Shown: positions 24,863 through 34,735 of the stretch, one piece after another | How the letters are laid out: each line of letters opens with the position of its first letter | Position numbering within the stretch: the first letter of the stretch is position 1 | Assembly: GCA_947396885.1 (NCBI GenBank) | Contig: OX377203.1 | Location: forward strand, 23,315,253 to 23,379,252 | Origin: Heligmosomoides polygyrus polygyrus | Taxonomy: Eukaryota; Nematoda; Chromadorea; Rhabditida; Heligmosomidae | DNA length: 64,000 nucleotides | Direction: 5' to 3' | Program-made: the position numbers and the translations under genes | The notes under the pieces: model-generated | Told to the model about the DNA's origin: nothing | What the model saw: only the letters and a program-made list of their open reading frames with translations | Databases searched by the model: none

Positions 24863-25025
24863 GTGGCGGCTCATTCTTGCGAAGCTCCTATGACTTATCG
24901 CTCTCGCGGCAGCTCCTTCGCACGGCCAGCTTGTGGTCAGGACACCCAACTTTGGCAGGTCATAACTTGCTCAGGAGTATCATTTTACAGTTCGGCACCC
25001 ACACTCGTAATCAGCGTTCCGAACT
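24863..25025 (+). repeat. Inverted partner of the 24.0-kb GIY-YIG fragment
   Basis: The plus strand here repeats, in the opposite orientation, the connecting segment seen at about 24000-24160 on minus (shared protein words SFARPACGQ and TQLWQVI/TQLRQI). The nuclease part itself is absent. Two pieces of the same retroelement family therefore face each other across about 700 bp. Confidence 0.6.
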
Positions 25026-25447
25026 CTTTTCAAAGGTTCTGGTCACTGGTTTCTTTTTCTTCTGATCTTCTGTATATACCTAACTATTCGTTTGTTATAC
25101 TAACCTTTTTATTTCGAGGTTCTAACCTCACCCCAATTCGGCTTCTATTTTGCGACCAATTAGTCGACCGTCGCATAGACGGTTTTACTTTTACTTTACT
25201 TTGGTATAACTATCCACAATTTAATCTTTGATAACTATCAACAATTCAACCTTGATACTTATTTAGTATTAACGTAAACTGCATACTTATTACTGTTCAA
25301 CACTTACTACTAGCTATCATTGCTATTCATTATGCATCTTCTTTTTTCATGTCTAGTTGGCCTTGTCAACCTAACTTAGTTTCAGAAAATTTAATTCATT
25401 AAAAAACATAACCATGCTTTTCATTTTTGCTTAAGCCTAGAGCGGCT

Positions 25448-25626
25448 GTTATAGAAGATAGGAGCTGTTAGGAGGATGTTTAGTTGCGATCAAAACTCTT
25501 GCGCTAGGCGGGACTCGAACCCGCATCTTCTGCCCGGAAAGCAGAAGATGCGGGTTCGAGTCCCGCCTGGCGCAAGAGTTTTGATCGCAACTAAACATCC
25601 TCCTAACAGCTCCTATCTTCTATAAC
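25448..25626. repeat. Near-perfect 179-bp palindrome built on a tRNA 3' half
   Basis: Arms 25448-25533 and 25541-25626 are 86 bases each with one mismatch, around a 7-base loop (CCGGAAA). Each arm contains a tRNA T-arm and acceptor end: GCGGGTTCGAGTCCCGC followed by CTGGCGCA on the right arm. No 5' half (D arm, anticodon arm) is present, so it is not a tRNA gene. Outside the tRNA part the arms carry AGTTTTGATCGCAACTAA, related to the flank of the 18.85-kb tRNA-like repeat. A transcript from either strand would form one long hairpin. Confidence 0.9.
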
Positions 25627-25629
25627 CAT

Positions 25630-26650
25630 GTTTGTTTTTTAAACACAATTTCCAAACCACACTTCAACAAACTTTGTTTGCAAAACACTTCACTTGTTTC
25701 TGTTCTCAGGGGCCACTGTTATAAAGTCTGCAAGGTCCTTTTCCTTTTCGGTTGACTGGGGCCGTTGTCATCCACGTTGGAAGTTGTCGGGTTACTGGTT
25801 CCTTTCTGCAATTGTTACCTTACTTTTCCTCTTACTCCATATTGTCCTTATATTACTTGTTTCTTACCTCCGTGCTTAAACTTTCTCCAACCGACACATC
25901 TATTCCATTTAACTTCAGACTTCCATAGAATAAGGCTCCTTTCTGCAATCATACATACTCTTCTTGTCTTAAAACTTTTGTATACAAGACACTTACTTCA
26001 ATATGCTCCTTTTCTTGCTTGCATTGCATCGATACCAGTGGTTCACCTTGCCAGGCAGATATGTTCAAATTCATTTTCACAGCTGCCGTTCTAGAGCGCA
26101 TGGGCTGCAATTCAAGTTATCTCCTCATCATCTAGTTGTATTATATATAGTTATAATATACCTGCTCCTTTCCGATGACTGTTTTCCTTTTATAAAATTT
26201 TCCTCACCCTTGATTTTGGCGGCATGCCATGCCTCCCGCAAGGTTTTTCGTATGATCAACCTAAATGTTACACATTTATTATACCACTTTGCATTAATAA
26301 CCCTCTGCGTTAATAACCCTGATTCCTTTCCTTACCCTAACTTTTCTTGGTCCATCACAGGCTTGGTTTTCTCTCTAACAATCCGTATGTCGGTACTGTT
26401 CTTTTTGTTGTACTCATAGAGACGCCTGCGTCCGCTCTTCATAAAGAAGCGCCAGAACTCATAACACATTTTGGACTAAAATTATCCGTTATTCCCTCCT
26501 TTTATGTACTTAAACTCTACTCACTCTTATGGCCTGTCCAGTGTTGGTGTAGCTAGCCTGTACCGGCCAACTGAAAGGGTCTGGACGATAGCTTGGGCAC
26601 CTGAAATTTCTTCTATAATTATGACTTGATTATACACCTTTATTTATTTT
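25630..26650. other. Pyrimidine-rich stretch without a recognised gene
   Basis: The plus strand is strongly C/T-rich, which gives hydrophobic-looking ORFs (25694-26556). I see no domain and no clean splice-bounded exons, so I treat these ORFs as compositional. Confidence 0.4.
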
Positions 26651-26660
26651 CTACTAACAC

Positions 26661-26812
26661 TTACTCCAAGATCTTTTGCGCGAAGTCCAGCAAAATGACG
26701 TCGTAGTTGGCCTTTTGCGGAACTGCTAATCCAGTGATGCGTACCAACTCCAGTAACACCTTTCGATTCACTTGGTCTTGATAGACCTTATTCTCCTCTG
26801 ATGTCCACATGC
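26661..26812 (-). CDS. Terminal exon of an unidentified minus-strand gene
   Basis: On the minus strand a good acceptor (TGTGTTACAG) is followed by 152 bases with no stop until TAA at 26661-26663, encoding about 50 residues that end LLDFAQKILE. The amino acid make-up looks like an ordinary soluble protein. No family was recognised. A possible preceding exon lies at about 26982-27035 (donor GTAAGC near 26976), but its acceptor is unclear. The real gene may extend through 27 kb or be a remnant. Confidence 0.4.
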
Positions 26813-26849
26813 CTGTAACACAATATAGAATCCAATTGTCCACATATTA

Positions 26850-27720
26850 CTTGGTTAATCACTCCTGTAAGATGCAACAACAATTCTCTATTGTAAAAGG
26901 CTATAGGATGAGCTAGACGAATACAGAATAAAAACGTTGACGATTGTCATATAATATAATAGGCTGGTTTGCTTACCGCTTTCCTTATATAGACCTTTTT
27001 TTGGCCCGATTCCACTACCGTATACTTAGATTCTCATATACATTCCAATCAGGACCGCCTACCTATAGCAAAAATACAAAACAAAAACAATAATATTACT
27101 TGCCTTAAATAATCTCCTTTTCTTTCTGTAGTTTCTTTTACGTTTACACTGCTTATACGCATATTCTAACCTTACTTTACCTCTATCCCTTTATTACTCA
27201 CCTCTTTTCTCACCCGCGTTGCTTTATAAACAACTTAACCTTCTTTTACCTCTTTCTTTCTTATATTCCTCAAACATACCTTAACAGGAGGGTGATACCT
27301 CCTTTGTATAAAAAATAGGGGCACTTTTGATGGGGTTTATAAAAGTGTTAGTCGATGCCGAGAGGAGGGCTTGCACCCCCCCCCCCCATTAGAGTCTTCA
27401 TTCCTTAACAAACCTCTTTATGAATCCATTTATTATAGGTCACCGCTACCTTGCAGCAGTCCTGCTAAAAGACTTCCCACTGTCTATGGGTTAGAACCTC
27501 CATAGACTTTTATCGTGGTCTACTAACAACTTCAACTTTCTTAACGGCTCAAACTACTACTCTCTTATTCTTGAGAAAAATTCTTTAAAAGTAAGGTTAA
27601 CAACATACCTACCATTCTTGGCTTTGGTAGTTAACATATATGTAGTACAAATTGTAGTATTAGCAGGACTACTAACAAAGATAGCTTCATTATAAGTATT
27701 ACTACTAACTTAAAATATTT
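26850..27720. other. Stretch without a recognised gene
   Basis: AT-rich and, in places, C/T-rich, with a homopolymer C run at about 27376-27388. Nothing coding was supported apart from the uncertain exon mentioned for the 26.7-kb gene. Confidence 0.4.
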
Positions 27721-27723
27721 ACT

Positions 27724-27951
27724 AATGTTGTCAGTAAGAGTGATTGTAGAAGTAATCATTTGGTTTATTGTATTACATGTAAACTCTCTTATGCACAATA
27801 CGTAGGACTAACAAACAGATCTCTTAAAGAAAGGGTAGGAGAACACCTATACCACATCAACAAATTCGAAAAGAAAAATTATTTATATGAACACTTTAAT
27901 GGTACTTGTGGAAATCACATTGCCGTCGCAATTGCTAACAATGCTAAATAA
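27724..27951 (+). pseudogene. GIY-YIG nuclease fragment of a retroelement
   Basis: The frame reads NHLVYCITCKLSYAQYVGL, then NRSLKERVGEHL, the conserved opening of a GIY-YIG nuclease (Y..C..C....YVG.T.RSL..R..EH) as carried by Penelope-like elements. It runs 75 codons to a stop at 27949-27951. It is from a different family member than the 24.0-kb piece. No reverse transcriptase was seen next to it. The adjacent RTE LINE begins within a few bases on the opposite strand. Confidence 0.55.
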
Positions 27952-27957
27952 AATACT

Positions 27958-29250
27958 GATATAACAAACAAAATACCAAATACTCCATGACGCTGAGGCG
28001 CGTTTCATCTTCCTTAGTCGCAGGCCAACACTCAGCAGCGCATACTGCAGCTGGACCCACGACTGCTCTGTAGATCTTCGACTTCAAGTGCTCTGGTATC
28101 TTCCTATCGTAGAGCACTCCAGTCAACGAACGCCACTTGTACCAAGCTGCACTCACGCGTGAGTTCACTTCAACCATCAGACCGCATCCACGAACAACAA
28201 AGAGTAGTGGAGAAGGCGCAGGACGCTGGTGCACCCCAACAGAGATGGGAAACTTCATTGAGGTTCCAGCTGCAGCTTGCACTATACTCTTTGGGCAAGA
28301 GTAGAGCATTCGCACCCGCTCTATGAGTTCCTCGGGTACGCTGTTTTGTCGCAAGGCGTACCATATAACCTCACGCAATACGCGATCGAAGGCGTTTACC
28401 AAGTGGAGAAATGCTATATGCACCGGTTTCTGTTTCTCCCGATGATTGTCCACCAGGAGGCGAGCGGCGGGTATAGCATCAACGGTCCCACAACTAGACA
28501 CAAAATCGCACTCATTGTCGGAGGGCTTGACGATTTCACGAATTCGTCTATCGAGGGTTAGCTCGACGATCTTCATGCTGTGCGAAAGCAAGCAAATCGG
28601 GCGGTAATTGAAGCAATTTTCAGGACTGTCCTTCTTCTTCCAATTCGGAATCGTCGCACTGTTGTGCCAACACTCCGGAACTTTCTTCTCCTTTACTACG
28701 CGGTTGAAGAACTTAGCCAATCACTCAGCAGGGTACCTGAGCTTCGACTTCCAAACATCGGCTACCTGATCATCGGGGCCCGTCGTCCGGCTGCGTTTCA
28801 TCTTCTTCAGAGCCGCTTCTGTTTCCTCTACAGTGATCTTGTGAACGGGACCGTGGACAGAAGCTACAGAAGGGATGTCCGGATGAGGAAATTCCATAGT
28901 GGAAATTTCCTCAAAGTAACCATCGCTTCAGCGCTTTTTTGCGGCCGTCAGAAAATGACCGCTCTGATCGTTGATGACAAAGAACATTTCAATATCCTCG
29001 GTTTGGCAATGGTGGGTCTTAGTCGGTACAAATACCATCATCACGCGACTAGAGCTCTCGGTAGAAACCACCATAATGAGTGGATTTTGCAACAACCACT
29101 GCCTTCTTTACAACCTTCTTCGCCGTTTGATATTTCTGCCGAGGCAGACATGATACAACCACTTCTTCTCTCGAACCTTCGCTTTCACATCGTCCGTTCA
29201 CAGCAGTGTCTGCTTGTCGACTGTGCATCGTCCGTGTCGGCAAAGCCGGC
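27958..29250 (-). pseudogene. RTE-type LINE reverse transcriptase, internally deleted
   Basis: Read from 29250 down on the minus strand: a linker (QKYQTAKKVVKKAVVVAK), then FFVINDQSG, GYFEEISTMEFPHPD, EETEAALKKMK, then the 258-codon ORF (28720-27944) with RT blocks NYRPICLLSHSMKIVE, HIAFLHLVNAFDR and SVGVHQRPAPSPLLFVV. The palm YADD block is missing: the frame jumps from LLFVV to VEVNSRVSAAW, an in-frame deletion. The C-terminal part (KIYRAVVGPAAVCAAECW) is present. RTE elements nick and reverse transcribe at the insertion site; this copy cannot. It abuts the astacin pseudogene piece. Confidence 0.85.
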
Positions 29251-29296
29251 TCTTTTTTATCCTTCGTTCTGACCTTTGAGCCCTTCGCTCGCTCGT

Positions 29297-29520
29297 ATCC
29301 GTGGTTTCCTTGTTGTACTGACTAGCCCATCCGCTCTGAGTATAGTTGCGTTAGAGGATTTTTCTTTGAATACCACTAGTATTTACTCTGATGCTCCACA
29401 CATTTATGATGATGTGGCTGTGGCGGTCATGTCTGGCCATCGTGTGGTAAAATCCGAGTGCGTGGCCTACCATCATGGGCAGCAATGTGCACCATCTCAC
29501 ATCTCCTTCCCAGAAGTCCG
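29297..29520 (-). pseudogene. Partial copy of an astacin catalytic exon, zinc site broken
   Basis: The minus strand closely repeats the intact gene's 18130-18345: CEMVHIAAH, then ALGFYHTMARHDR, the following short intron, and QYNKETTDT of the next exon. An extra base in the HExxH region shifts the frame so that the first zinc ligands are lost; the copy stops after GGATAC in the Met-turn exon. Keeping the intron shows it arose by DNA duplication and not through mRNA. A related gene, not necessarily the neighbour at 18 kb, could be the source. Confidence 0.8.
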
Positions 29521-29679
29521 CCCCAGAATCGCTAGCGTAGGAGGTCGTAGACGTAGCGCTTTTTACAGATCATATCAAGATGTATTTACGGCGAGCTCTG
29601 AATTTTTTCGCAGGTTTATATTTTTTCTCATTCTTGCTATTTTTAGCAGCTTTTACAGATCATTTCTTTTATTATAAGA

Positions 29680-30415
29680 AACAAACTCCGGTCTACTCTT
29701 TGGCGAAACAAATACCAGTCCTTTACTTGACGTTGTTAGATTTCCTTATATGCCAATTATAGACACCTTTCTTGTTTCATTTTTTGTTTAATTGTTGTTG
29801 TTGTTTTGGCTATCATAAACATAAACATAAACATCAAAAGTCATTTTTTCTATGGAATTCATTTTATTAATATGCAAAGAGACCTCTACCTTTACCGGTA
29901 CTAAAATTCAGGTGTCTTCTCCCGAGTCAGCCTAGAATAGAGCTTCATTAAAGTAAACGTTGCGGCGGCAGCTTCTCCCAGTTACGGATCTACTTAATCC
30001 TCGGCGTCGGCGACAGCTGACTTAGGAGATAGGCTGACGGACTCTGGAAAGAGGCCGAGAGTTCAAATCCGCTGGTTGTGATCCCCTTTTCCACGGTCAT
30101 AAAACTAAGGATCATTGGAGTTGACAGTGACTTGTTCCCCGTTCTTTGAGTTTTTTTTTCTACGAGGAAATTATAAAATTGCTGGATTTTTGTCGTAGTG
30201 ATGAACTTATTGACTGGTTGCAGTCCGTTGTATCCAATAATTGAGCTGCTGAACCAAGGAACCTTAGTGAAATACTTGGCATGTCCTACACGCATGTTAA
30301 GAAAAGCTCTGATCTTCAAAAAATAAAGGCAAAATCTACGTTTAGTAAGCTCAGTAACTCTAAACAGGAAATGGAATTCAAAATTGGAGTGAGTGCAAGC
30401 AGGCTGTTGCATGCA
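29680..30415. other. Stretch without a recognised gene
   Basis: AT-rich. At about 30030-30090 there is a weak tRNA-like T-arm (GAGAGTTCAAATCCGC), not enough to call a tRNA. The 145-codon minus ORF (30427-29990) shows no domain. Confidence 0.35.
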
Positions 30416-32168
30416 TTGGGTTGACAACTACCAGGCTGTCCAATAATTCCTGTCCGACAAAGTTTCAAAATTCTATAATTTTCCTTAGAAGTGTTATAAT
30501 ATCAGGCAAGTGCAAAAACCTTCTAGAAGGTTCTCCAGAGTTCCACGCTAGGGGTATATAAGGCGCAGTCGCCGCGTCTAGCCACCAGTACAGGCTAAAA
30601 TGGACCAAGGTCGAATTCGTACGTTCGTGTACTACGAGTGGCTGCTGGGCAAGACATGGGCACCGCGGTCGCCAACATCTGCAGAGCGTGCAAGGAGGAT
30701 GCAGTGTCCCAACGCACAGTCAGGCGCTGGTTCAATCGTTTCGAGAGCGGCGACACGAGCCTCGAGGACAGGGAACAGCCGCTGAAGATCATGCTCTGCT
30801 GCTGGTGGGACGCCAACGGCATGCTGTACTTCGAGCTGCTCCCGCAAGGCAAGGCGGTCACCGCCTCCGTCTACACCAATCAGCTCGAGAAACTAGCCGC
30901 CGCCATCCGAGAAAAGCGTCCCCGACTCCTGCACGACAACGCGCGCCCCCACGTGGCGGAGACCCAGCAGAAGTTGGCGACGCTCGGCTGGGAGACGGTT
31001 GCCCATCCGCCGTATTCCCCGACCTCGCCCCCTCCGACTACCACTTGTTCGGCCCGCTGAAGCACCATTTGGCCGGAAGAAAATTCACCATTTACGACAA
31101 CCTCAGATCCGACATCGCGGACTTCTTCGAGTCGCAGCCCCCGGAGTTCTGGGCGAAGGGCATCGGCGACCTGCCCAATCGATGGACCACTGTTGTGGAT
31201 AACTGTGGTGATTTTACTGTTGATTAGACTTGTTTTTCATTAAAGTTGAAAAAAATTAAAAATGGTGAAATTTTCGGACAAGAATTATTGGACAGCCTGG
31301 TAATTTCGTGGACTCTCAAGCGCCTTCAACAAAAGTGTTCATAAACAAATAACAAACAGCAGTTTTCAACCAAAGTAAGATCTGTTGGAACGCGGGACTG
31401 CTTCCCACTTATCACCTACCTGGCCCATCCCACAGCTGTAGAATTCTTCTGCTTTTGAAGCCAAGAATCCTTGGAGGTGCATTTTGACATGGTCCACATT
31501 AATAAGTCGTTCTCCAACCAAGAAGTACTGCAGCGAGCTATGAAAGTGCTAGTCATTTGGCGCACACCCTGTGCTGTAAGGTGGCTGAGTTAAACGCTCC
31601 CAGCTATGGTCTTCGATTTTTTGAAGCTCTCGATTCGTGACGTGTGATCTGGCGTTATCTTACTGGTAGATAATTCAACTCCTGAAAATCTGTCTGAACC
31701 GATTCCAGAGGAGTTCAGCCTGGATGAGAAGAGTAGATTGCAGCATTAATGCTGGAACCGTTCTTGACGAGTTCTCAGAAGTTAATACCTTCTTGACACC
31801 ACCAAAGGAGGGAACGTAGCGAACCGGAAGCCTCAAAACATAGAAGACCTTGACTGGGAGCGTCAAACTCATCCGCCTTATAGCCCAGACCTTGCGCCGA
31901 GTGACTACCATATTTTTAGTTCGGTGCAGTACTTCTTGGTTGGAAAACGTTTAATAATATGGACCGGGTCAAAATGCACCTCCAAAGATTCTTGGCCTTA
32001 AAAGCACAATAATTCTATGACCGTGGGTTGGACCAGCTACCTGATATATGGGAAGCACTTCTGCGTTCCGAGGGATCTAATTTTAGTTAAAGATTGTCAT
32101 TAGTTATTTGTTAATAAATACTTTTGCTGAAGATTCTTGAGAGTCCACGAAATTAGTTGCCAACCTAA
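30416..32168. mobile_element. Palindromic mariner with a second mariner nested in its left end
   Basis: The right arm (about 31815-32168) holds a mariner transposase C-terminus on the plus strand (HPPYSPDLAPSDYHIF, then LPDIWEALLRSEG) and ends in CCAACCTAA. The left arm (about 31303-31640) is the same sequence inverted, and its outermost 15 bases (30416-30430) are split off by the nested mariner at 30431-31300. So both termini are mariner 3' ends and the element folds on itself over some 340 bp. The arms have drifted, with many substitutions. The core at 31640-31815 is too short for the missing domains, so it is non-autonomous. Confidence 0.8.
30431..31300 (+). mobile_element. 870-bp mariner with intact terminal repeats and internal deletion
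   Basis: Terminal inverted repeats CCAGGCTGTCCAATAATTC (30431) and its inverse (ending 31300) differ by one base in the first 26, and a TA lies on each side as expected for mariner. The transposase starts with ATG at 30601. It keeps the first helix-turn-helix (SQRTVRRWFNRFESGDTS) but jumps from the LEDRE linker straight to KIMLCCWWDANGMLY, so the second DNA-binding helix and the first catalytic aspartate are deleted. HDNARPHVA and APSDYHLFGPL remain, and the frame reaches TAG at 31225-31227 with two single-base shifts. Likely mobilised only by a relative. Confidence 0.9.
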
Positions 32169-33166
32169 TATGTAGTGCTACAGCTGTACTTGCCAACAAA
32201 TAACATTGACTTGTTCCATTACTTTTCCAAGCCCCTTAGTATTTTAAATTTTTGGCTAGTCGATGCCTAGGACATAATGTAAGGTTTTATTATAATACCG
32301 GCACATAACACAGCTGCACGTAAGGTTCAGATTTTTAGAACCCTCAAGAGACCGAGTAACAAAAAATGAGATTGAAACAATAAAATCCAGTAATCTTGCT
32401 GTCAAGTCCAAAACTTCGTTGGGACCGACTTTACAACCATGCACAGCAGAGTCGCAACGAGCGGATTCCAAGCCTCGGCCTCTTTCCTATAGACGCGCCA
32501 CCGTGCTCCCAGGGCCAGAGTTGATGACTAAGCAAACTCCAAACTGCGAGAGGCTACTGCCCCTTCTCTATCGGCTGAAACTCGGTTCTTCAGACAACTC
32601 GTGCATTTTTGTATTTCTCTGGTAGAGCTGCGTCTGTCCTCATACAGCACTTCCACCGCCAAGGCCTACTGTTGGAATAGTCTCCTGGTAAAGCATTTAT
32701 CTACCGGATAGATACAAATCTGCGCTCTAAATTCTTCTCGTTTATGATCACATCTCGAGTTGAACAGCTTGGAATACGGAAATATGAGCTTCTGTGTGCA
32801 CACTTGCCTTCCCTAAAGTAAATCACACAGTAGACCACTACGGATGTGCAATTAAGGACTCCGCCGATCGAACTAGCTCCTGAGTTTGTACTCAAGAATA
32901 ATAACTACATATATAGCAAAGCTTTAGCTGCACACGTTCTTCTCGCACTGTTTCTTGCTAGATGTTCTTGCCACATGGTTGAATAGTCTCTCAATTCTAG
33001 CCAATCCATGGAGACTTTTGCTTCAGAATAAGGCCACAATGTTTTACTTAATGTTTTTAGAAAGGTGGAATAATAGTCACTTGGATGACACGCTCTCATA
33101 TAGCAATGTTGTCAGAATTTCTGTTGTGTGATTACAAATTCGGTACAACCTGAGTCCGTGGAAAGT
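32169..33166. other. Stretch without a recognised gene
   Basis: AT-rich with short ORFs only; none has a domain that I recognise. Confidence 0.4.
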
Positions 33167-34290
33167 ATTAGGCTGGCCGGAAATCTTTGCCGGTTTTGCG
33201 GCAACCGCTTTTTGTTCGTTTATGAATGAACATTCGACCTTCCTCGCATTTTTATACAACGTCTAGCACGGAGTTCTTCGCTCTATCTGACGGAGAAATT
33301 TGCGTTGCCTATGCGTAACAACTGTGTTTGTTCGAAGACTTATTGAAGCATGTCGAAACAGCACTTCCGAGAGATATATTATTTCAATTTCAAACTGGGC
33401 CAATCTGCCGTCGAAACGGCCCAGCAAATCAACCATGTGTGGTGGCCCAATTGGTGATGGAGAAAGGAACGAGGAACGATGGTTCGAGAAATTTCTTTCT
33501 GGAAATTTCAACCAAGATGCCCCCCCCCAAGCGGCAGACCTACAGCAGTCCAGGACGGAGATTTGTAGCCCTAGTGGACGATAATCCATCTTGAACAGTC
33601 CGTGAGATTGCGGAAGGTCTAGGAGTCAGTAATACTGCTGTAACAGAAGGTTTAAAAGGCCTCGGAAAGGTGGAAAAGTTCGAAGAGTAGGCGCCCCACG
33701 ATGAATGATCGCCAGAAATTGTCTTGTTCCGAAATCTGTTCCTCGTTGCTTCTCCGAAATCAAAACAACCCGTCTCTGAATCGAGTCGTCACCTGTGATG
33801 AAAAGTGGGTTCTGTACGATAACCGAAGACGACCAGGACAGTGGGTTGATGTCGGCGATCCAGACACTTCCCAAGCGAACTAGGAGCTGAAGTTGTGCCT
33901 CATCCGCATCCACCACACTCAACAGAACTTTGCTGACCGACTACCACCTTTTTAAGTGCTTTCAAAACATTCCTCCTGGTATAACTTTCGTAAATCTAGG
34001 CCACACAAAAGCAGCCTTTATAGAATTTGTCCCACCTCGAGCGTTTTTTCGCTGATGGAATCATTCCACCAGTGTCGCGTTCGAGAAAGCATGCAGATTC
34101 GAATGGTGCTTATTTCGAGACTGAATCCGACGAGTATGAAGAAAGCTACAATCGTGTGAAGTGGACCAGTCGGAACCGCCAGGACCTTCAGTCTAACCTA
34201 TTGCCAATTCATGTTCGACCAAACGAGAGAGAGAGCTTGCATACCATGCATTGCTGCTTCTGCAGATCTCCTCCGTAATGTCACCTTACC
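33167..34290 (+). pseudogene. Mariner relic of the SETMAR/Hsmar-like type
   Basis: A mariner-like terminus TTAGGCTGGCCGGAAATC opens it. The transposase starts MSKQHFREILFFQFQTGQ at about 33350, continues with RNEERWFEKF in another frame, then NDRQKLSCSEICSSLLLRNQ and VVTCDEKWVLYDNRRR with the first catalytic aspartate. It then jumps to DYHLFKCFQN, so the middle with the second aspartate is deleted. The C-terminus is degraded (FADGI, DSNGAYFETESDEY). Frameshifts are frequent. The right terminal repeat was not found. This family differs from the 30.4-kb mariners. Confidence 0.8.
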
Positions 34291-34294
34291 ACCA

Positions 34295-34636
34295 AGATGA
34301 GTGTGTTTTGTATCTCAATTATTGCAATATGGATGCTCAATGTGATTACACAATTGGCCTTTTAACTGACAAAGACATCCTTTATTCTTGATGGAATTTT
34401 GGTCAGTAGTTTTGGATAGCATCTTCCCGAAAGTAAATTCGTCAAGTAAATTCATTCAGTTCATCAATCAAGTAAATTCAGGCTTTTTTCGCCATTGTCT
34501 AGCAGGTAGCATCGCCGTTGCCCACAGCGGAATCGCTCACTGACCTCTTATTCATCTTTATTTATTTTTTATTGATTGATTTATTTAAGGCATGAACAAC
34601 AGTCCAGCATACAACTACGTAACATTACAGTACGGT
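34295..34636. other. Stretch without a recognised gene
   Basis: AT-rich DNA between the mariner relic and the RTE insertion site. No gene was seen. Confidence 0.4.
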
Positions 34637-34654
34637 ATAACACTAATCATGAAC
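34637..34654. repeat. 18-bp target-site duplication of the RTE LINE
   Basis: ATAACACTAATCATGAAC occurs here and again at 37735-37752. This exact 18-bp direct repeat brackets the LINE and fixes both ends of the insertion. Confidence 0.9.
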
Positions 34655-34659
34655 AAAAG

Positions 34660-34735
34660 CTGAATAAGCCTAGTGGTTACTAGTGTAGTTTCATGCACAA
34701 ATGGTCACAGGTTCGACTCCCGGCTCCGGCACGCC
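34660..34735 (+). repeat. tRNA-like 5' end of the RTE LINE
   Basis: Within the first 80 bases of the insertion there is a tRNA-like order: an A-box-like GCCTAGTGGTTACTAG and, about 40 bases on, a B box ACAGGTTCGACTCCCGGC, followed by CTCCGGCA like an acceptor end. It lies inside the target duplication, so it was copied with the LINE or belongs to it. It is not a functional tRNA as it stands (no matching 5' acceptor strand). Confidence 0.6.

Noticed and set aside
25694..26556. Hydrophobic ORFs that resemble multi-pass membrane proteins
   Set aside because: They come from C/T-rich sequence; frames change without splice sites, and no start or family motif is present.
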